This document shows, piece by piece, positions 36,636 to 44,669 of a stretch of DNA of 64,000 nucleotides. The DNA comes from Paraphotobacterium marinum (GTDB lineage: Bacteria; Pseudomonadota; Gammaproteobacteria; Enterobacterales; Vibrionaceae): contig NZ_CP022356.1 in the NCBI RefSeq assembly GCF_002216855.1, forward strand, positions 62,001-126,000, given 5' to 3'. The translations under genes were made by a program, and so were the position numbers. Positions within the stretch are counted from its first letter, which is position 1; every line of letters starts with the position of its first letter. The notes beneath the pieces are model-generated. The model was not told where the DNA came from, did not search any database, and worked only from the letters and a program-made list of their open reading frames with translations.

Positions 36636-37055
36636 CTATAACCTTCTGTAGCAATCAATAATATTATTAGTATCCATAAGACTATGGTTTTCTCTATCTA
36701 AATAAACACAATCAATCAAAGCTTTTTGGCATACTTCATTGTTTTGATTACGATTTTCAAAATAAAGAGACACTCTATATTTTGATATATTGTAAACACC
36801 AATGTGAATGTGTAATGTGTCTTTATACATAACTTCTTTTTTGTATTCTAAGTTCACATTCTTCACCATTAAAATACAACCATTTACATCTTCAAATGAT
36901 GCATTTCTCTCTAATAATAAATCATTATGTGCCTCTGTAATAAGCGACAAAACTTTATCATTTCCCAAATGAGCACCTAATAACAAATCATTTAGTCTTA
37001 TAGTAAATTGTGATTGATGAATGAAATCACCATTAAATTTTTGTATTTTCGACAT
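36636..37055 (-). CDS. hotdog-fold acyl-CoA thioesterase (4HBT-like)
   Basis: 139 residues. HQSQFTIRLNDLLLGAHLGND is the 4HBT strand-helix start, where the usual D-x-D/G-H-V-N-N catalytic region appears as LNDLLLGAHLGND, and VNLEYKKEVMYKDTLHIHIGVYNI is the long beta-sheet segment. The family hydrolyses acyl-CoA or acyl-ACP thioesters. It is the first gene of a two-gene unit with a FabG-like reductase, suggesting a small lipid or secondary-metabolite modification pathway. The altered catalytic motif leaves room for a non-hydrolytic role. Confidence 0.8.
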   Translation of the reverse strand: MSKIQKFNGDFIHQSQFTIRLNDLLLGAHLGNDKVLSLITEAHNDLLLERNASFEDVNGCILMVKNVNLEYKKEVMYKDTLHIHIGVYNISKYRVSLYFENRNQNNEVCQKALIDCVYLDRENHSLMDTNNIIDCYRRL

Positions 37056-37217
37056 ATATACTCTTTTTAAGTTGTTTTTTATTTAATTATTTTTAGTATT
37101 TTAGATAAAAATCTTATTTAGTTAATAAAATTTTTTATAGTTAATATAACTAATAAAGCCAAAACTACTATTTCCAATAAATCATTATTTTTATTTAAGT
37201 AATTTTTTTAATGGATA

Positions 37218-37700
37218 TTAAAGTTTTAATAACATTTGATGTTTAATTATATGCTTTCTCGGGTAGGGCAATGTGCTTTTTACGCCAGTAAAAATAAACC
37301 CTTTTCTTTTATAAAGCTCGATTGCGGAAGTGTTTTGATCGTAGACATCAAGGATAATTTCAGAAAATTTTTTTTTAATTGCATATTCAATTACGGCGTG
37401 AATTAGTTCAGACGCTATACCTCTTCCTCTAAAAGTAGGATTGACATACATTGCAAAAATACCAACTTGTTCCTTGAAGGGTTTCAGTATAATAAGACCT
37501 ATGGGTTTAAAATTGTCTGATAAAGCAACTAAGTGGAGATTCTTGGTATTTCTTAATTTGTTAACCCAATCATTTTGAGTAAAAAAAAACTCAACTTCAA
37601 AAGTTGAACCAAATGAATTTGGTGAATTTCTGAGGGCTTCTAGACGAATTTCTTTAAAGATCTTCCATTGTTCAGGATTTAATAATTGAATGGAGTGCAT
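37218..37700 (-). CDS. GNAT family N-acetyltransferase
   Basis: 160 residues. FKEIRLEALRNSPNSFGSTF at the N-terminus and motif A AMYVNPTFRGRGIASELIHA (R-G-R-G-I-A) are textbook GNAT, as is the C-terminal EIILDVYDQNTSAIELYKRK. Its C-terminal 45 residues have a close degraded relative at 43509-43649. Substrate unknown. Monocistronic; two copies of a small hairpin repeat lie upstream. Confidence 0.9.
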   Translation of the reverse strand: MHSIQLLNPEQWKIFKEIRLEALRNSPNSFGSTFEVEFFFTQNDWVNKLRNTKNLHLVALSDNFKPIGLIILKPFKEQVGIFAMYVNPTFRGRGIASELIHAVIEYAIKKKFSEIILDVYDQNTSAIELYKRKGFIFTGVKSTLPYPRKHIIKHQMLLKL

Positions 37701-37771
37701 GTTTTAACTTCCGTTAAAAAATTGTTATTAGATGGCTATAGAAAAATATTATCTACTTATAATTTTTACAA

Positions 37772-37850
37772 GTCCATACTTAACTGAAAAAACTCGGAAG
37801 CATTATTGAAAAAGGCTTAATAGTGCCTTTTTCAATTATATCCTATTACC
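37772..37850. repeat. short interspersed hairpin repeat, copy C (divergent)
   Basis: It begins GTCCATACTTAACTGAAAAA and ends in a terminator-like hairpin GAAAAAGGC / GCCTTTTTC with an 8-nt loop. It shares its first 20 bases, with two or three changes, with the copies at 26206 and 37937 but has a different hairpin body. Confidence 0.5.
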
Positions 37851-37936
37851 TTTTGATAATATCATAGAAATCTAAATAACAAATAGGAAGATTGCTCTTT
37901 ATACAATATATTTTAGAATCTAGGTGAAATGTTCAT

Positions 37937-38010
37937 GCCCATGCTTAATTGAAAAAGAAACTGGAAAGATAAATTTGAAAAAATTTTAAGATATTTTCCA
38001 GAAAGTTAGA
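37937..38010. repeat. short interspersed hairpin repeat, copy B
   Basis: It begins GCCCATGCTTAATTGAAAAA and aligns along about 75 bases with the copy at 26206. Its arms (TGGAAAGATA and the complement of TATTTTCCA) pair imperfectly. No gene ends here, so it is not serving as a gene terminator at this place. Confidence 0.6.
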
Positions 38011-38325
38011 TATTTTTATTAAAATCAATAATTTAAAAAAAATTAAATTTAACGATGTAAATTAAATATTAATGTATTTATAAAAAATGATTTGACTGAT
38101 TAATTTAAAAGCTATTTTCAGTTTTCATTTTTAGCATATTATAGATTTTTTTAATAAATATTTTTGATTTAATTAAATTATAAACATTCATGATTTTTCT
38201 ACTAAAAGATATAATTTTTTCGTATGCGAGAATCTATAAATTTATTAAGAAAAATGAATTTACAACTCTTAAAAAAAATACTATTATCTTTTCGATTTTA
38301 ATATATGTTTAAATAAGGAAAAAAC

Positions 38326-39057
38326 ATGAAAAAAATAATAATAAAATCGGCTGTAATTTCTCTACTATCTTTAAATCTTGTCGGATGTTCGGCTATTTCA
38401 ACTGCAATTAACCATCATGACTTAGAAGTTGACTCTAAACTATCTGATACAGTTTGGCTTCAACCAACAAATCAAAAAACGGTTTATATCCAATCTCAAG
38501 ATACAACAGGAAAAAGTATAAACATAAGTCATGAACTAAAAGATAAAATTGAAGAAAAAGGTTATAGAATAGTAAATAATCCAGACAAAGCGCAGTTTAT
38601 CCTTCAGGTTAATACAAAGAAAATCGCCAAAATGTCAGATGAACAAATGAATGGATTTTTATCTCAAGGATTTCAAGATAGTGCGGGTGGTGTAGCTCTT
38701 GGGGCAAGTACTATTGCATTAGCTGGTGGCGATGCTAATTCTATTGTAGCAGGAGGCTTAGTTGGTGGTGTTGCAAGTACAGTTGCCGATGATTTGGTAA
38801 CAGATGAAAAGTATGTTTTAGTCACAGATGTCCGTATACAAGAAAAAACAAAAGGTCTTGTTCATAACCAAACTGGCTCTCATTTGAAAAATGGAAGCAG
38901 CTCATATAATAATTCAACTTCTTTTTCAACTTCTCATAGACAAATTTACCAAACAAGAATAGTTACATTTGCAGATCAAGTTAACTTGAAATTAAGCGAA
39001 GCTAAAAAACCAATTGAAAATAATTTGACAAATTCTTTAGCCGGTTTTTTCGCTTAA
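38326..39057 (+). CDS. TraT-like complement-resistance/surface-exclusion lipoprotein
   Basis: 243 residues. Lipobox LVGCSAIS; then STAINHHDLEVDSKLSDTVW, the highly characteristic TraT start (S-T-A-I-x-x-x-x-L-E-V-x-x-x-x-S-x-T-I/V-W-L), KIEEKGYRIVNNPDKAQFIL, the glycine-rich membrane-like middle (GGVALGASTIALAGG; IVAGGLVGGVASTVADDLV) and the VLVTDVRIQEKT strand. TraT is an outer-membrane lipoprotein of F-like plasmids that blocks mating and reduces complement attack; chromosomal homologues occur without tra genes, as here. No conjugation gene is in this window. Own promoter and terminator. Confidence 0.9.
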   Translation: MKKIIIKSAVISLLSLNLVGCSAISTAINHHDLEVDSKLSDTVWLQPTNQKTVYIQSQDTTGKSINISHELKDKIEEKGYRIVNNPDKAQFILQVNTKKIAKMSDEQMNGFLSQGFQDSAGGVALGASTIALAGGDANSIVAGGLVGGVASTVADDLVTDEKYVLVTDVRIQEKTKGLVHNQTGSHLKNGSSSYNNSTSFSTSHRQIYQTRIVTFADQVNLKLSEAKKPIENNLTNSLAGFFA

Positions 39058-39110
39058 AAAGTTACCATCAACATTTAGATAGTAAAAAAAATTAAGTATA
39101 ACTTTTATTT

Positions 39111-39135
39111 AGCCGAAGAAATTCGGCTATATTTT
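39111..39135 (+). terminator. terminator after the TraT-like gene
   Basis: A 7-bp stem AGCCGAA/TTCGGCT with a GAAA tetraloop is followed by ATATTTTTGCC, 54 nt past the stop codon. Confidence 0.8.
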
Positions 39136-39454
39136 TGCCTATGCTAAAAATGTTATTTTTTTTTAGTTTGTTTGATATGCTTAAGAAATGTTTTTTATAA
39201 CATGTTAGAGTTAGGTCAACGATAGAAAATAAAAATATTGTAATTAAAAGACAACCAGTTGTGTCATTAACCCTTTACATGTAGCGATAATTTTGGAACA
39301 AAGACTGAATTATTTAGTATAGCACCGCATAAACTAGAATGATGATTTCGGCTACATCGAGTACAAAATGAACAATAAATCTATTCTAAAGGCACTAACT
39401 AATGCATATCTTCATATTATCATTCACCTTACTTTAATGAATATTCTGACCCTA

Positions 39455-39575
39455 AAAAACCTTAAAAATGTGAGGCCTTCAAAAAAATGAATATAAATAA
39501 ACAAGGAAAAATGAAAAAATTTCTACCACTTATATAGAGCCATACTCCTTAAAATAGTTAAAATTAATTTTAAAT
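39455..39575. repeat. 120-bp direct repeat, left copy (flanks the sRNA)
   Basis: About 90% identical over its core to 40013-40133. Shared blocks include TTCAAAAAAATGAATATAAA, CAAGGAAAAATGAAAAAA and CTTATATAGAG. It contains what looks like a ribosome-binding site and the first codons of a secreted protein (ATG AAA AAA ...) followed at once by a stop. Confidence 0.8.
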
Positions 39576-39653
39576 GAAATTAATTTAATTGAAGACAAAG
39601 AAAATATGAATAGAAGTTTGAAGAAAAGGGAATGCTCAATAGACTTTGAGAGT

Positions 39654-39806
39654 AAAATAAACCCGCAACGTATAAACATTGCGGGTATAATTTTTTTTCT
39701 ACACATCCATGTGCAACTGTTCCTAGATTTTTAGGAAATCCTTTCCTCTTATAGACCTTTCCTTGGTCAGCTACTAGTCCTCAGTACTATCACTCATCCT
39801 AAGTGA
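39654..39806 (-). ncRNA. GGA-rich small RNA, probable CsrA/RsmA-sequestering RNA (CsrB/RsmY/RsmZ-like)
   Basis: On the minus strand seven GGA triplets occur in about 95 nt (plus-strand TCC at 39797, 39778, 39760, 39744, 39739, 39721, 39706), and every one fits A-(N)-GGA, the CsrA target. Several sit in loops or at the tips of small stems: ATCACT-TAGGATG-AGTGAT, GACC-AAGGAAA-GGTC and CACA-TGGA-TGTG. The RNA ends in a strong hairpin (ACCCGCAATG / CGTTGCGGGT) followed by TTATTTTA. A TATAAA hexamer at 39811-39816 sits about right for a start near 39806. By analogy it would titrate CsrA; no open reading frame explains the sequence. The 5' end is estimated. Confidence 0.65.
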
Positions 39807-40012
39807 TGTGTTTATATTAGCAAACAGATATCAACAAAGTAGGGTGGTTTTCATAAAAAAAATGAGTATCAGGCAATTGATACGAGGTTATCTTATTGAT
39901 TTATAATTATTTATAGTAAATTTGTGAAGTTGGATTCTGTATATTTCTCATCAATGAATGGTTAATGTCTTACAAACAAAACGTCCATTATCCATATTCT
40001 TAATTTAAAGAC

Positions 40013-40133
40013 ATAAAAAAACCCTCAAAATGAGGGCTTCAAAAAAATGAATATAAATAAACAAGGAAAAATGAAAAAAATTCTAACACTTATATAGAGT
40101 CGTACTTTTTAAAATAGTTCAAAATACTTTAAA
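40013..40133. repeat. 120-bp direct repeat, right copy (flanks the sRNA)
   Basis: Second copy of the repeat at 39455-39575, lying 558 bp away on the other side of the sRNA gene. It begins with a clean hairpin CCCTC-AAAAT-GAGGG that is partly eroded in the left copy, then the same truncated coding start (ATGAAAAAAATTCTAACACT, stop after 8 codons). Confidence 0.8.
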
Positions 40134-40262
40134 AAAATTAGGTGAAATAAAATTCAATTACTTAAAAAATGAAAGATGTATATCTTGTCCTTAACATTTA
40201 AGCATCTAATAAAACTAAACTGAACCCCCAAATATATCCTAGAAAATGTCATTTTTTTGATA

Positions 40263-41579
40263 TTATTTATTTTCCTGAACATTTTTATTAAAGTCTGACC
40301 AATCTTGAATGTTGTCTTGATTGTTATTTTCTTGCTTATAACAAAAATTTGATGGTTGGCAATTAACATTAACAAATTTGCCATCAGGTAATGTGACTTG
40401 ACATAAGGATTTAGCTAATTTCAAGGATTGATTGAATGCTTTTAAGTTTTTTATACTTGCATTTTTAAAGTTAACTTTACATAAATCAGCATCCTTAAAA
40501 TTAAAATTTCCATCAAACGTGGTGTTATCAAAATTACCTCCATTTAAATGAGCCTTATTTATGTTAAAGTCTTTAATTTGGCTATTTGAAAAGTTATTGT
40601 CATTTAAACTTCCAGAAGTAATGGAGAATTGAAATAACTTAGATTTTGAAAAATTCACTTTATTAAAAATTGTATTGTTCGCGCTAATTTTTTTTACAAT
40701 AGAACTTGAAAACGTCGCCCCATTAATAGTTGAGTTATTAATGTTTCCATCAAAGGTGCTGTTATGAAAACTGCCACCGTTTATAAAAGTCTTATTGATA
40801 TTAAAATCTTTAATTTCGCTATTTGAAAAATTATTTTGATTTAAGGTATTAGAAGTACTAGCCAACTTAAATATTTTGGAATTTGAAAAATCTACCTGAT
40901 TCAACGTTGATTTATTGATAATTACATTTTTTAAGGTAGATTTTGAAAACTTACCTTGATTAATTGTTGAATCATTAAGCTGCATATTTTCAAATTGAGA
41001 ATGAGAGTAATCTCCACTAAATGTTCCAAGAAGAGAGACATTAAGCCATTTCGAGTGAATAAAATTTACTTTGTTGAGACTTCCTTTTATTTTTGAGTTT
41101 ATAATTGAAGCACCTTCAAAATCTGATTGTTCAATATTTGTGTTGCTCAAAGTTGAGTCCTGTATTTGGCTTTCTATGTAGCTCCCTTTAAGCAAGGATA
41201 CATCAATGAAACGAGACGATTGAAAAGAAGGCTTGATAAATTTTGTGTCATCCAAACGCAACTTATTGAATGTAACTTTTAATAATTGAGGAGAATTAAA
41301 TGTACTTTTTTTGATATATGAATTAGAAATATTCGTATTCTTCCAATTGATTCCATCTATGGAAGAATTATCCATTTTAATTTGAATAGCATTAAGATTA
41401 TTCATCTTTAAGATAGGCAGTAAATTTGCTTTTTCTTGTTTAACTGTAGAAGAGGAGTGTGTAATTGTAGTATTTGTGCAATTTTTCATAACGACTTCAT
41501 TATGATTCGCTTTAATATAACATGAAGCATAAGAACATGTTGTAAGAAAAATACTTGAAATAATGATAACGAGTCTCAT
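40263..41579 (-). CDS. exported pentapeptide-repeat-like protein with internal duplication
   Basis: 438 residues. A signal peptide (MRLVIIISSIFLTTCSYAS, cut just before Cys20) is followed from about residue 65 to 385 by tandem A/N-x-F/L-x-x five-residue units (for example NNFSNSEIKDFNINKTFING), the right-handed quadrilateral beta-helix of pentapeptide-repeat proteins. Residues 229-282 and 308-361 are near-copies, a 79-residue duplication. The C-terminal tail has four cysteines and a Gln/Asn-rich end. Most characterised members (Qnr, MfpA) are cytoplasmic DNA mimics; this one is destined for the envelope or outside, so its partner must differ. Function unknown. Confidence 0.75.
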   Translation of the reverse strand: MRLVIIISSIFLTTCSYASCYIKANHNEVVMKNCTNTTITHSSSTVKQEKANLLPILKMNNLNAIQIKMDNSSIDGINWKNTNISNSYIKKSTFNSPQLLKVTFNKLRLDDTKFIKPSFQSSRFIDVSLLKGSYIESQIQDSTLSNTNIEQSDFEGASIINSKIKGSLNKVNFIHSKWLNVSLLGTFSGDYSHSQFENMQLNDSTINQGKFSKSTLKNVIINKSTLNQVDFSNSKIFKLASTSNTLNQNNFSNSEIKDFNINKTFINGGSFHNSTFDGNINNSTINGATFSSSIVKKISANNTIFNKVNFSKSKLFQFSITSGSLNDNNFSNSQIKDFNINKAHLNGGNFDNTTFDGNFNFKDADLCKVNFKNASIKNLKAFNQSLKLAKSLCQVTLPDGKFVNVNCQPSNFCYKQENNNQDNIQDWSDFNKNVQENK

Positions 41580-41920
41580 GGGATTCCTTATTAATGAACT
41601 TTACAAGAAATTTTAAAATAACATATTTAAACCATATATAAAATTGGGATTTATTACTAAATATAAGGGATAAAATGATTAAAAGATTTCAAATAATATT
41701 ATGTTTGGAATTAAAAGGATAAAAGGTAAGAAATTATCTATTCTTTATTTTTGATGTAACAAAAGTCTTGGCAATGTTGTTAGTAACTCTGGAAAATGAT
41801 AGTTTAGAAAATAGTTTTAAAAGAAAATTAGTGAGATTTTGCTATTTTTCTAGAAAAGATCCCAAAGCCTTTTCCAATTTGCCTTTCCAGTTTTTATTCT
41901 AGTGTGTCTTGTAAACGTGT
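41580..41920. other. spacer (341 bp), no gene seen
   Basis: The right end (41850-41900) has a loose inverted arrangement (GGAAAAGG/CCTTTTCC-type tracts) downstream of the minus-strand gene that follows and may end its transcript. Otherwise it is AT-rich without open frames. Confidence 0.35.
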
Positions 41921-42295
41921 TTATAGTCCTGAAGCCAGTAATATAGGGTGTTTAGCGTCTAAATCATTATTTAAAAATTTTTTTATAAATGCATTATTAA
42001 ATTTTTTAATATTTTCAAGCTGTATTTCATCTAAATTTGATACTTCATAAGGTGTTATATGATTTAATATGAGTTGATAATTTGGTAACAAAGCACGACT
42101 AATTTTATTTTTTGAATTTTGTAAACATTGATATTCTTCATTAGATATGTAGTTACAAGCTTCCTTTAAAGTTTTGTTCTCAAGTATTAAGTGATACTTC
42201 ATTAAAATATCTAGATGGAAAATACGAGTGCTTTTAACTTCACTCATGTATTCTTGAATGAAATTAAAGCAGATTTGTTGAATAAATTCTTTCAT
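41921..42295 (-). CDS. hypothetical protein, 124 residues
   Basis: Helical, soluble, no signal peptide. MKEFIQQICFNFIQEYMSEV opens an amphipathic helix, and a central NYISNEEYQCLQNSKNKISR and C-terminal LENIKKFNNAFIKKFLNNDL follow. It has average codon use for this genome and stands alone between a PRP gene and an acetyltransferase. I recognise no family. Confidence 0.5.
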   Translation of the reverse strand: MKEFIQQICFNFIQEYMSEVKSTRIFHLDILMKYHLILENKTLKEACNYISNEEYQCLQNSKNKISRALLPNYQLILNHITPYEVSNLDEIQLENIKKFNNAFIKKFLNNDLDAKHPILLASGL

Positions 42296-42444
42296 ATTTT
42301 AATGACTCAAATAGTTTGTTATTAATTTAAAAAATAAAAAGCATAAACTAAATGTAACTAAACCATAATTAAATAATATTATACTTTGTAATTTATACCT
42401 GTTATAACTTTTACCATTGTAGTTTAACAAAAGTTTTTAAGTAT

Positions 42445-42975
42445 ATGTTTGAAAAAAAAATAGACAATGAATTAAGCCTTGTTCTTCTTCATTCTTCGCA
42501 TGCTGAGGAACACTTAAAAGTAAGAAATGATAATTTGAATTTTTTTTCAAAAAGAATGCCTTTTTTTAAAACTTATAACAGTAAAGAAATGTTTTCTAAA
42601 TGGATTGAAAACTCTTTAATCAACTTCGCAAAAGAAAAGTCTTTGTTTTTTAGTATTATGTTTAATAATAAAATAATAGGTTGTATTGGTTTTTCGCAAA
42701 TAAATTTAAATACAGAAAAAGTTGAACTCGGTTTTTGGCTATGTCAGAAATATCAAAAAAGAGGAATTATCCATAAATCTTGTCTTTTTTTAATTAACTA
42801 TGCTTTTAGAGAGTACGATGCTACTAAAATAGAAATTAGAACTGATGAAACAAATGCAGAATGTAGAGCTGTTTGTGCAAAATTGAATATGAAATTAGAG
42901 GGCATTATAACTAACGCTTACAAAGTGGACGATCAACTAGTTTCTGAAGCAATCTATGCACTCCATAAGAATTAA
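42445..42975 (+). CDS. RimJ/RimL-type GNAT N-acetyltransferase
   Basis: 176 residues. The pattern of ribosomal-protein N-terminal acetyltransferases is present: LSLVLLHSSHAEEHLKVRND at the start, NNKIIGCIGFSQINLNTEKV then ELGFWLCQKYQKRGIIHKS (motif A with Q/R-x-x-G-I/H) and ATKIEIRTDETNAECRAVCA plus LNMKLEGIITNAYKV. RimL-like enzymes acetylate the N-terminal Ser/Ala of ribosomal proteins or small amines; the substrate here is uncertain. Confidence 0.9.
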   Translation: MFEKKIDNELSLVLLHSSHAEEHLKVRNDNLNFFSKRMPFFKTYNSKEMFSKWIENSLINFAKEKSLFFSIMFNNKIIGCIGFSQINLNTEKVELGFWLCQKYQKRGIIHKSCLFLINYAFREYDATKIEIRTDETNAECRAVCAKLNMKLEGIITNAYKVDDQLVSEAIYALHKN

Positions 42976-43508
42976 ATTTTATATGATTGTTATTTGTTCG
43001 AGCTTTATTTAATGTTCGTGAAGCTTTAATCCAATTAAGCTTACAAAAAATTATAGAAATAGGTTAAAGTTTAATTTTTCTTTAAACATTAGTTGTAAAC
43101 TAATTTTGCATATCATGAGAAGTATGTTTCAAGAACTAATCCTTTAATGATTAATTAAAAAATCTAAAATGTATATTGCTATTACATATATTTTTTTAAA
43201 TTAATATCAATTCTTTTCTGTGCATACCTTTTCTTAATATTGGTGTTAAAATAAAATCGACAAATACCATCAGATGATTTTTTCTTATTATTAGTTAGTA
43301 ATCTGTTTTATTTTAACTATTTGGTTAGCTACTTTTTGCTTTGCTTTTATCACTAAAATTGTTAAAAAAAGTATATACCCTTTGTTTTATAGGGTTAAAC
43401 CCACTCACACAACGATAGGAAATAAAAACCTCTCTTAATAAGTGATTTAAATCATACTTACTTTTAAAAAATATTCTATAAGGTCAAATACCCATTTGCG
43501 ACAAAACC
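42976..43508. other. non-coding stretch (533 bp)
   Basis: No open frame of interest. It leads into a degraded acetyltransferase fragment and may be the eroded front part of that gene. Confidence 0.4.
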
Positions 43509-43649
43509 ATTTTTCTTGATGTTGCGGATAACAATCAATCAGCAATTATGCTCTATAAAAGAAAAGGTTTTATTCCTACTGGACTGAAGGGGGCCTTACC
43601 ACCCCCTAGAGATAGTATTACTGAAAGCCAAATGATACTTAATCTATAA
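43509..43649 (+). pseudogene. C-terminal fragment of a GNAT acetyltransferase gene
   Basis: 46 codons without a start read IFLDVADNNQSAIMLYKRKG followed by FIPTGLKGALPPPRD and a normal stop. This matches the C-terminus of the intact GNAT at 37218-37700 (LDVYDQNTSAIELYKRKGF) at about half of the residues. The upstream part is missing. It marks the left edge of the GC-rich cassette and could have been cut when that DNA arrived. Confidence 0.75.
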
Positions 43650-43776
43650 ATAAGATGACTTAAAACAACCGGATTTTTCTTTTGTTATTTTAGCCAATTT
43701 AATGAAGTTCTTACCAATGAGCCAGTTAACCCTAAATCTGGCTCAACTAAAAACAAGTACTATTTTAAATTGTTCA

Positions 43777-44268
43777 TTAAATTCTATTCAAACCGTAAGC
43801 TACATAACCGATAGAATAGATATCGCCACTTACTTTATCTGCTAACTCTGGTCGACAGAACCACGAGACACTGACAGTTTCCCAAGAGGTAAAGTTTAGA
43901 CCGTGAATATCTGCATCCTTGATGATCTGATTGCCTATATATGCAAGCGGACATTTTGAATTTGGTATTATTGGTTCATCCTCTATAAACCACATTCTTA
44001 CTTCCGGTCGACCAAACTGCTCGCAGAGCCCTTTAAATCCTTCACTTCCCAGAAAAGCCACCATAGAGTGATGATCTTTCCATACGTAAAAAGGAGCATA
44101 ACTGTTGCTGCTTGTATAATATTCCGCATCTTTTCTTGAATAAAGGTAGGCCTTAAAGACCAAGCCTGGATATCCATCTAACAAGTGTCCTTTTTCCTTG
44201 ATACGAGTTTCTATTTTTTCCATAGGATAATCAGATGGGAGAACGATTTTATATTGCATTGCTATCAT
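43777..44268 (-). CDS. DUF4865 family protein
   Basis: 163 residues. The conserved opening MQYKIVLPSDYPMEKIETRI (preceded here by three extra residues) and HLLDGYPGLVFKAYLYSRKD match DUF4865; further conserved parts are YAPFYVWKDHHSMVAFLGSE and FGRPEVRMWF. The first ATG is chosen because GGAG lies 8 nt upstream. It overlaps the tautomerase stop by 4 bp (ATGA). Function unknown; the fold is probably an alpha/beta-barrel dimer as in antibiotic-monooxygenase-like proteins. GC content is clearly above the genome average, so this gene and its three partners look acquired. Confidence 0.85.
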   Translation of the reverse strand: MIAMQYKIVLPSDYPMEKIETRIKEKGHLLDGYPGLVFKAYLYSRKDAEYYTSSNSYAPFYVWKDHHSMVAFLGSEGFKGLCEQFGRPEVRMWFIEDEPIIPNSKCPLAYIGNQIIKDADIHGLNFTSWETVSVSWFCRPELADKVSGDIYSIGYVAYGLNRI

Positions 44269-44669
44269 TGTATTATCTCCATTTCATCTTTCCATGACTG
44301 ACCAGAGGAAAAAGACCAGTCTTCTGGGCCATTGAATTGAACAATGATCATAATATCTTCTTTACGAATGGGGGTTTGGGCCTGAAGTTGCTCACACAAC
44401 GCTTTGTATAAGGCTCGCTTTTGTTTATGGTCACGTGATTTTCCAGCGAATATGTGAAACAAAATTCCAGATTCACTGCGACTTTGAACCAGATTTGGAT
44501 AATTCGAATTAAAAACCTTTTGCTGTGGGGCATGAATGTCGAATATTTGAAAACAGTCTCCATTCGGTACTGCAAAATAAGCTTCTAAACATTGCTGGAG
44601 AATATATGAGATTTGATGCTTATAGTTTTCAAATAACTCATTACCTATAGAAATTCGTGTCATTGGCAT
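44265..44669 (-). CDS. tautomerase family protein (MIF/4-OT superfamily)
   Basis: 134 residues. The mature N-terminus is MPMTRISIG, giving the catalytic Pro2 of the tautomerase superfamily; the rest (YKHQISYILQQCLEAYFAVP; GILFHIFAGKSRDHKQKRAL; DIMIIVQFNGPEDWSFSSG) follows the double beta-alpha-beta layout of the longer tautomerases. Likely acts on an enol/keto or dehalogenation substrate. Middle gene of a tight trio: TAATG overlap with the decarboxylase-like gene before it and ATGA overlap with DUF4865 after it. GC-rich. Confidence 0.88.
   Translation of the reverse strand: MPMTRISIGNELFENYKHQISYILQQCLEAYFAVPNGDCFQIFDIHAPQQKVFNSNYPNLVQSRSESGILFHIFAGKSRDHKQKRALYKALCEQLQAQTPIRKEDIMIIVQFNGPEDWSFSSGQSWKDEMEIIQ

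Larger units (their letters stand above)
37701..38325. other. non-coding stretch (625 bp) with two copies of a hairpin repeat
   Basis: No gene. The left half holds two members of a short repeat family beginning (A)GYCCATRCTTAAYTGAAAAA. The rest is very AT-rich and ends in the promoter and ribosome-binding site (TAAGGAAAA) of the TraT-like gene. Confidence 0.6.

Noticed and set aside
39654-39806. 6S RNA, 4.5S RNA or tmRNA as identity of the GGA-rich transcript
   Set aside because: It has neither the 4.5S tetraloop core (GGAAGCAGCC), nor a long open duplex as in 6S, nor a tRNA-like end; the repeated A(N)GGA hairpins fit CsrB/RsmY types better.
39960-39976. GacA/LetA activator box upstream of the sRNA
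   Set aside because: Only the CTTACA half is good; the other arm matches the consensus at two of six bases.
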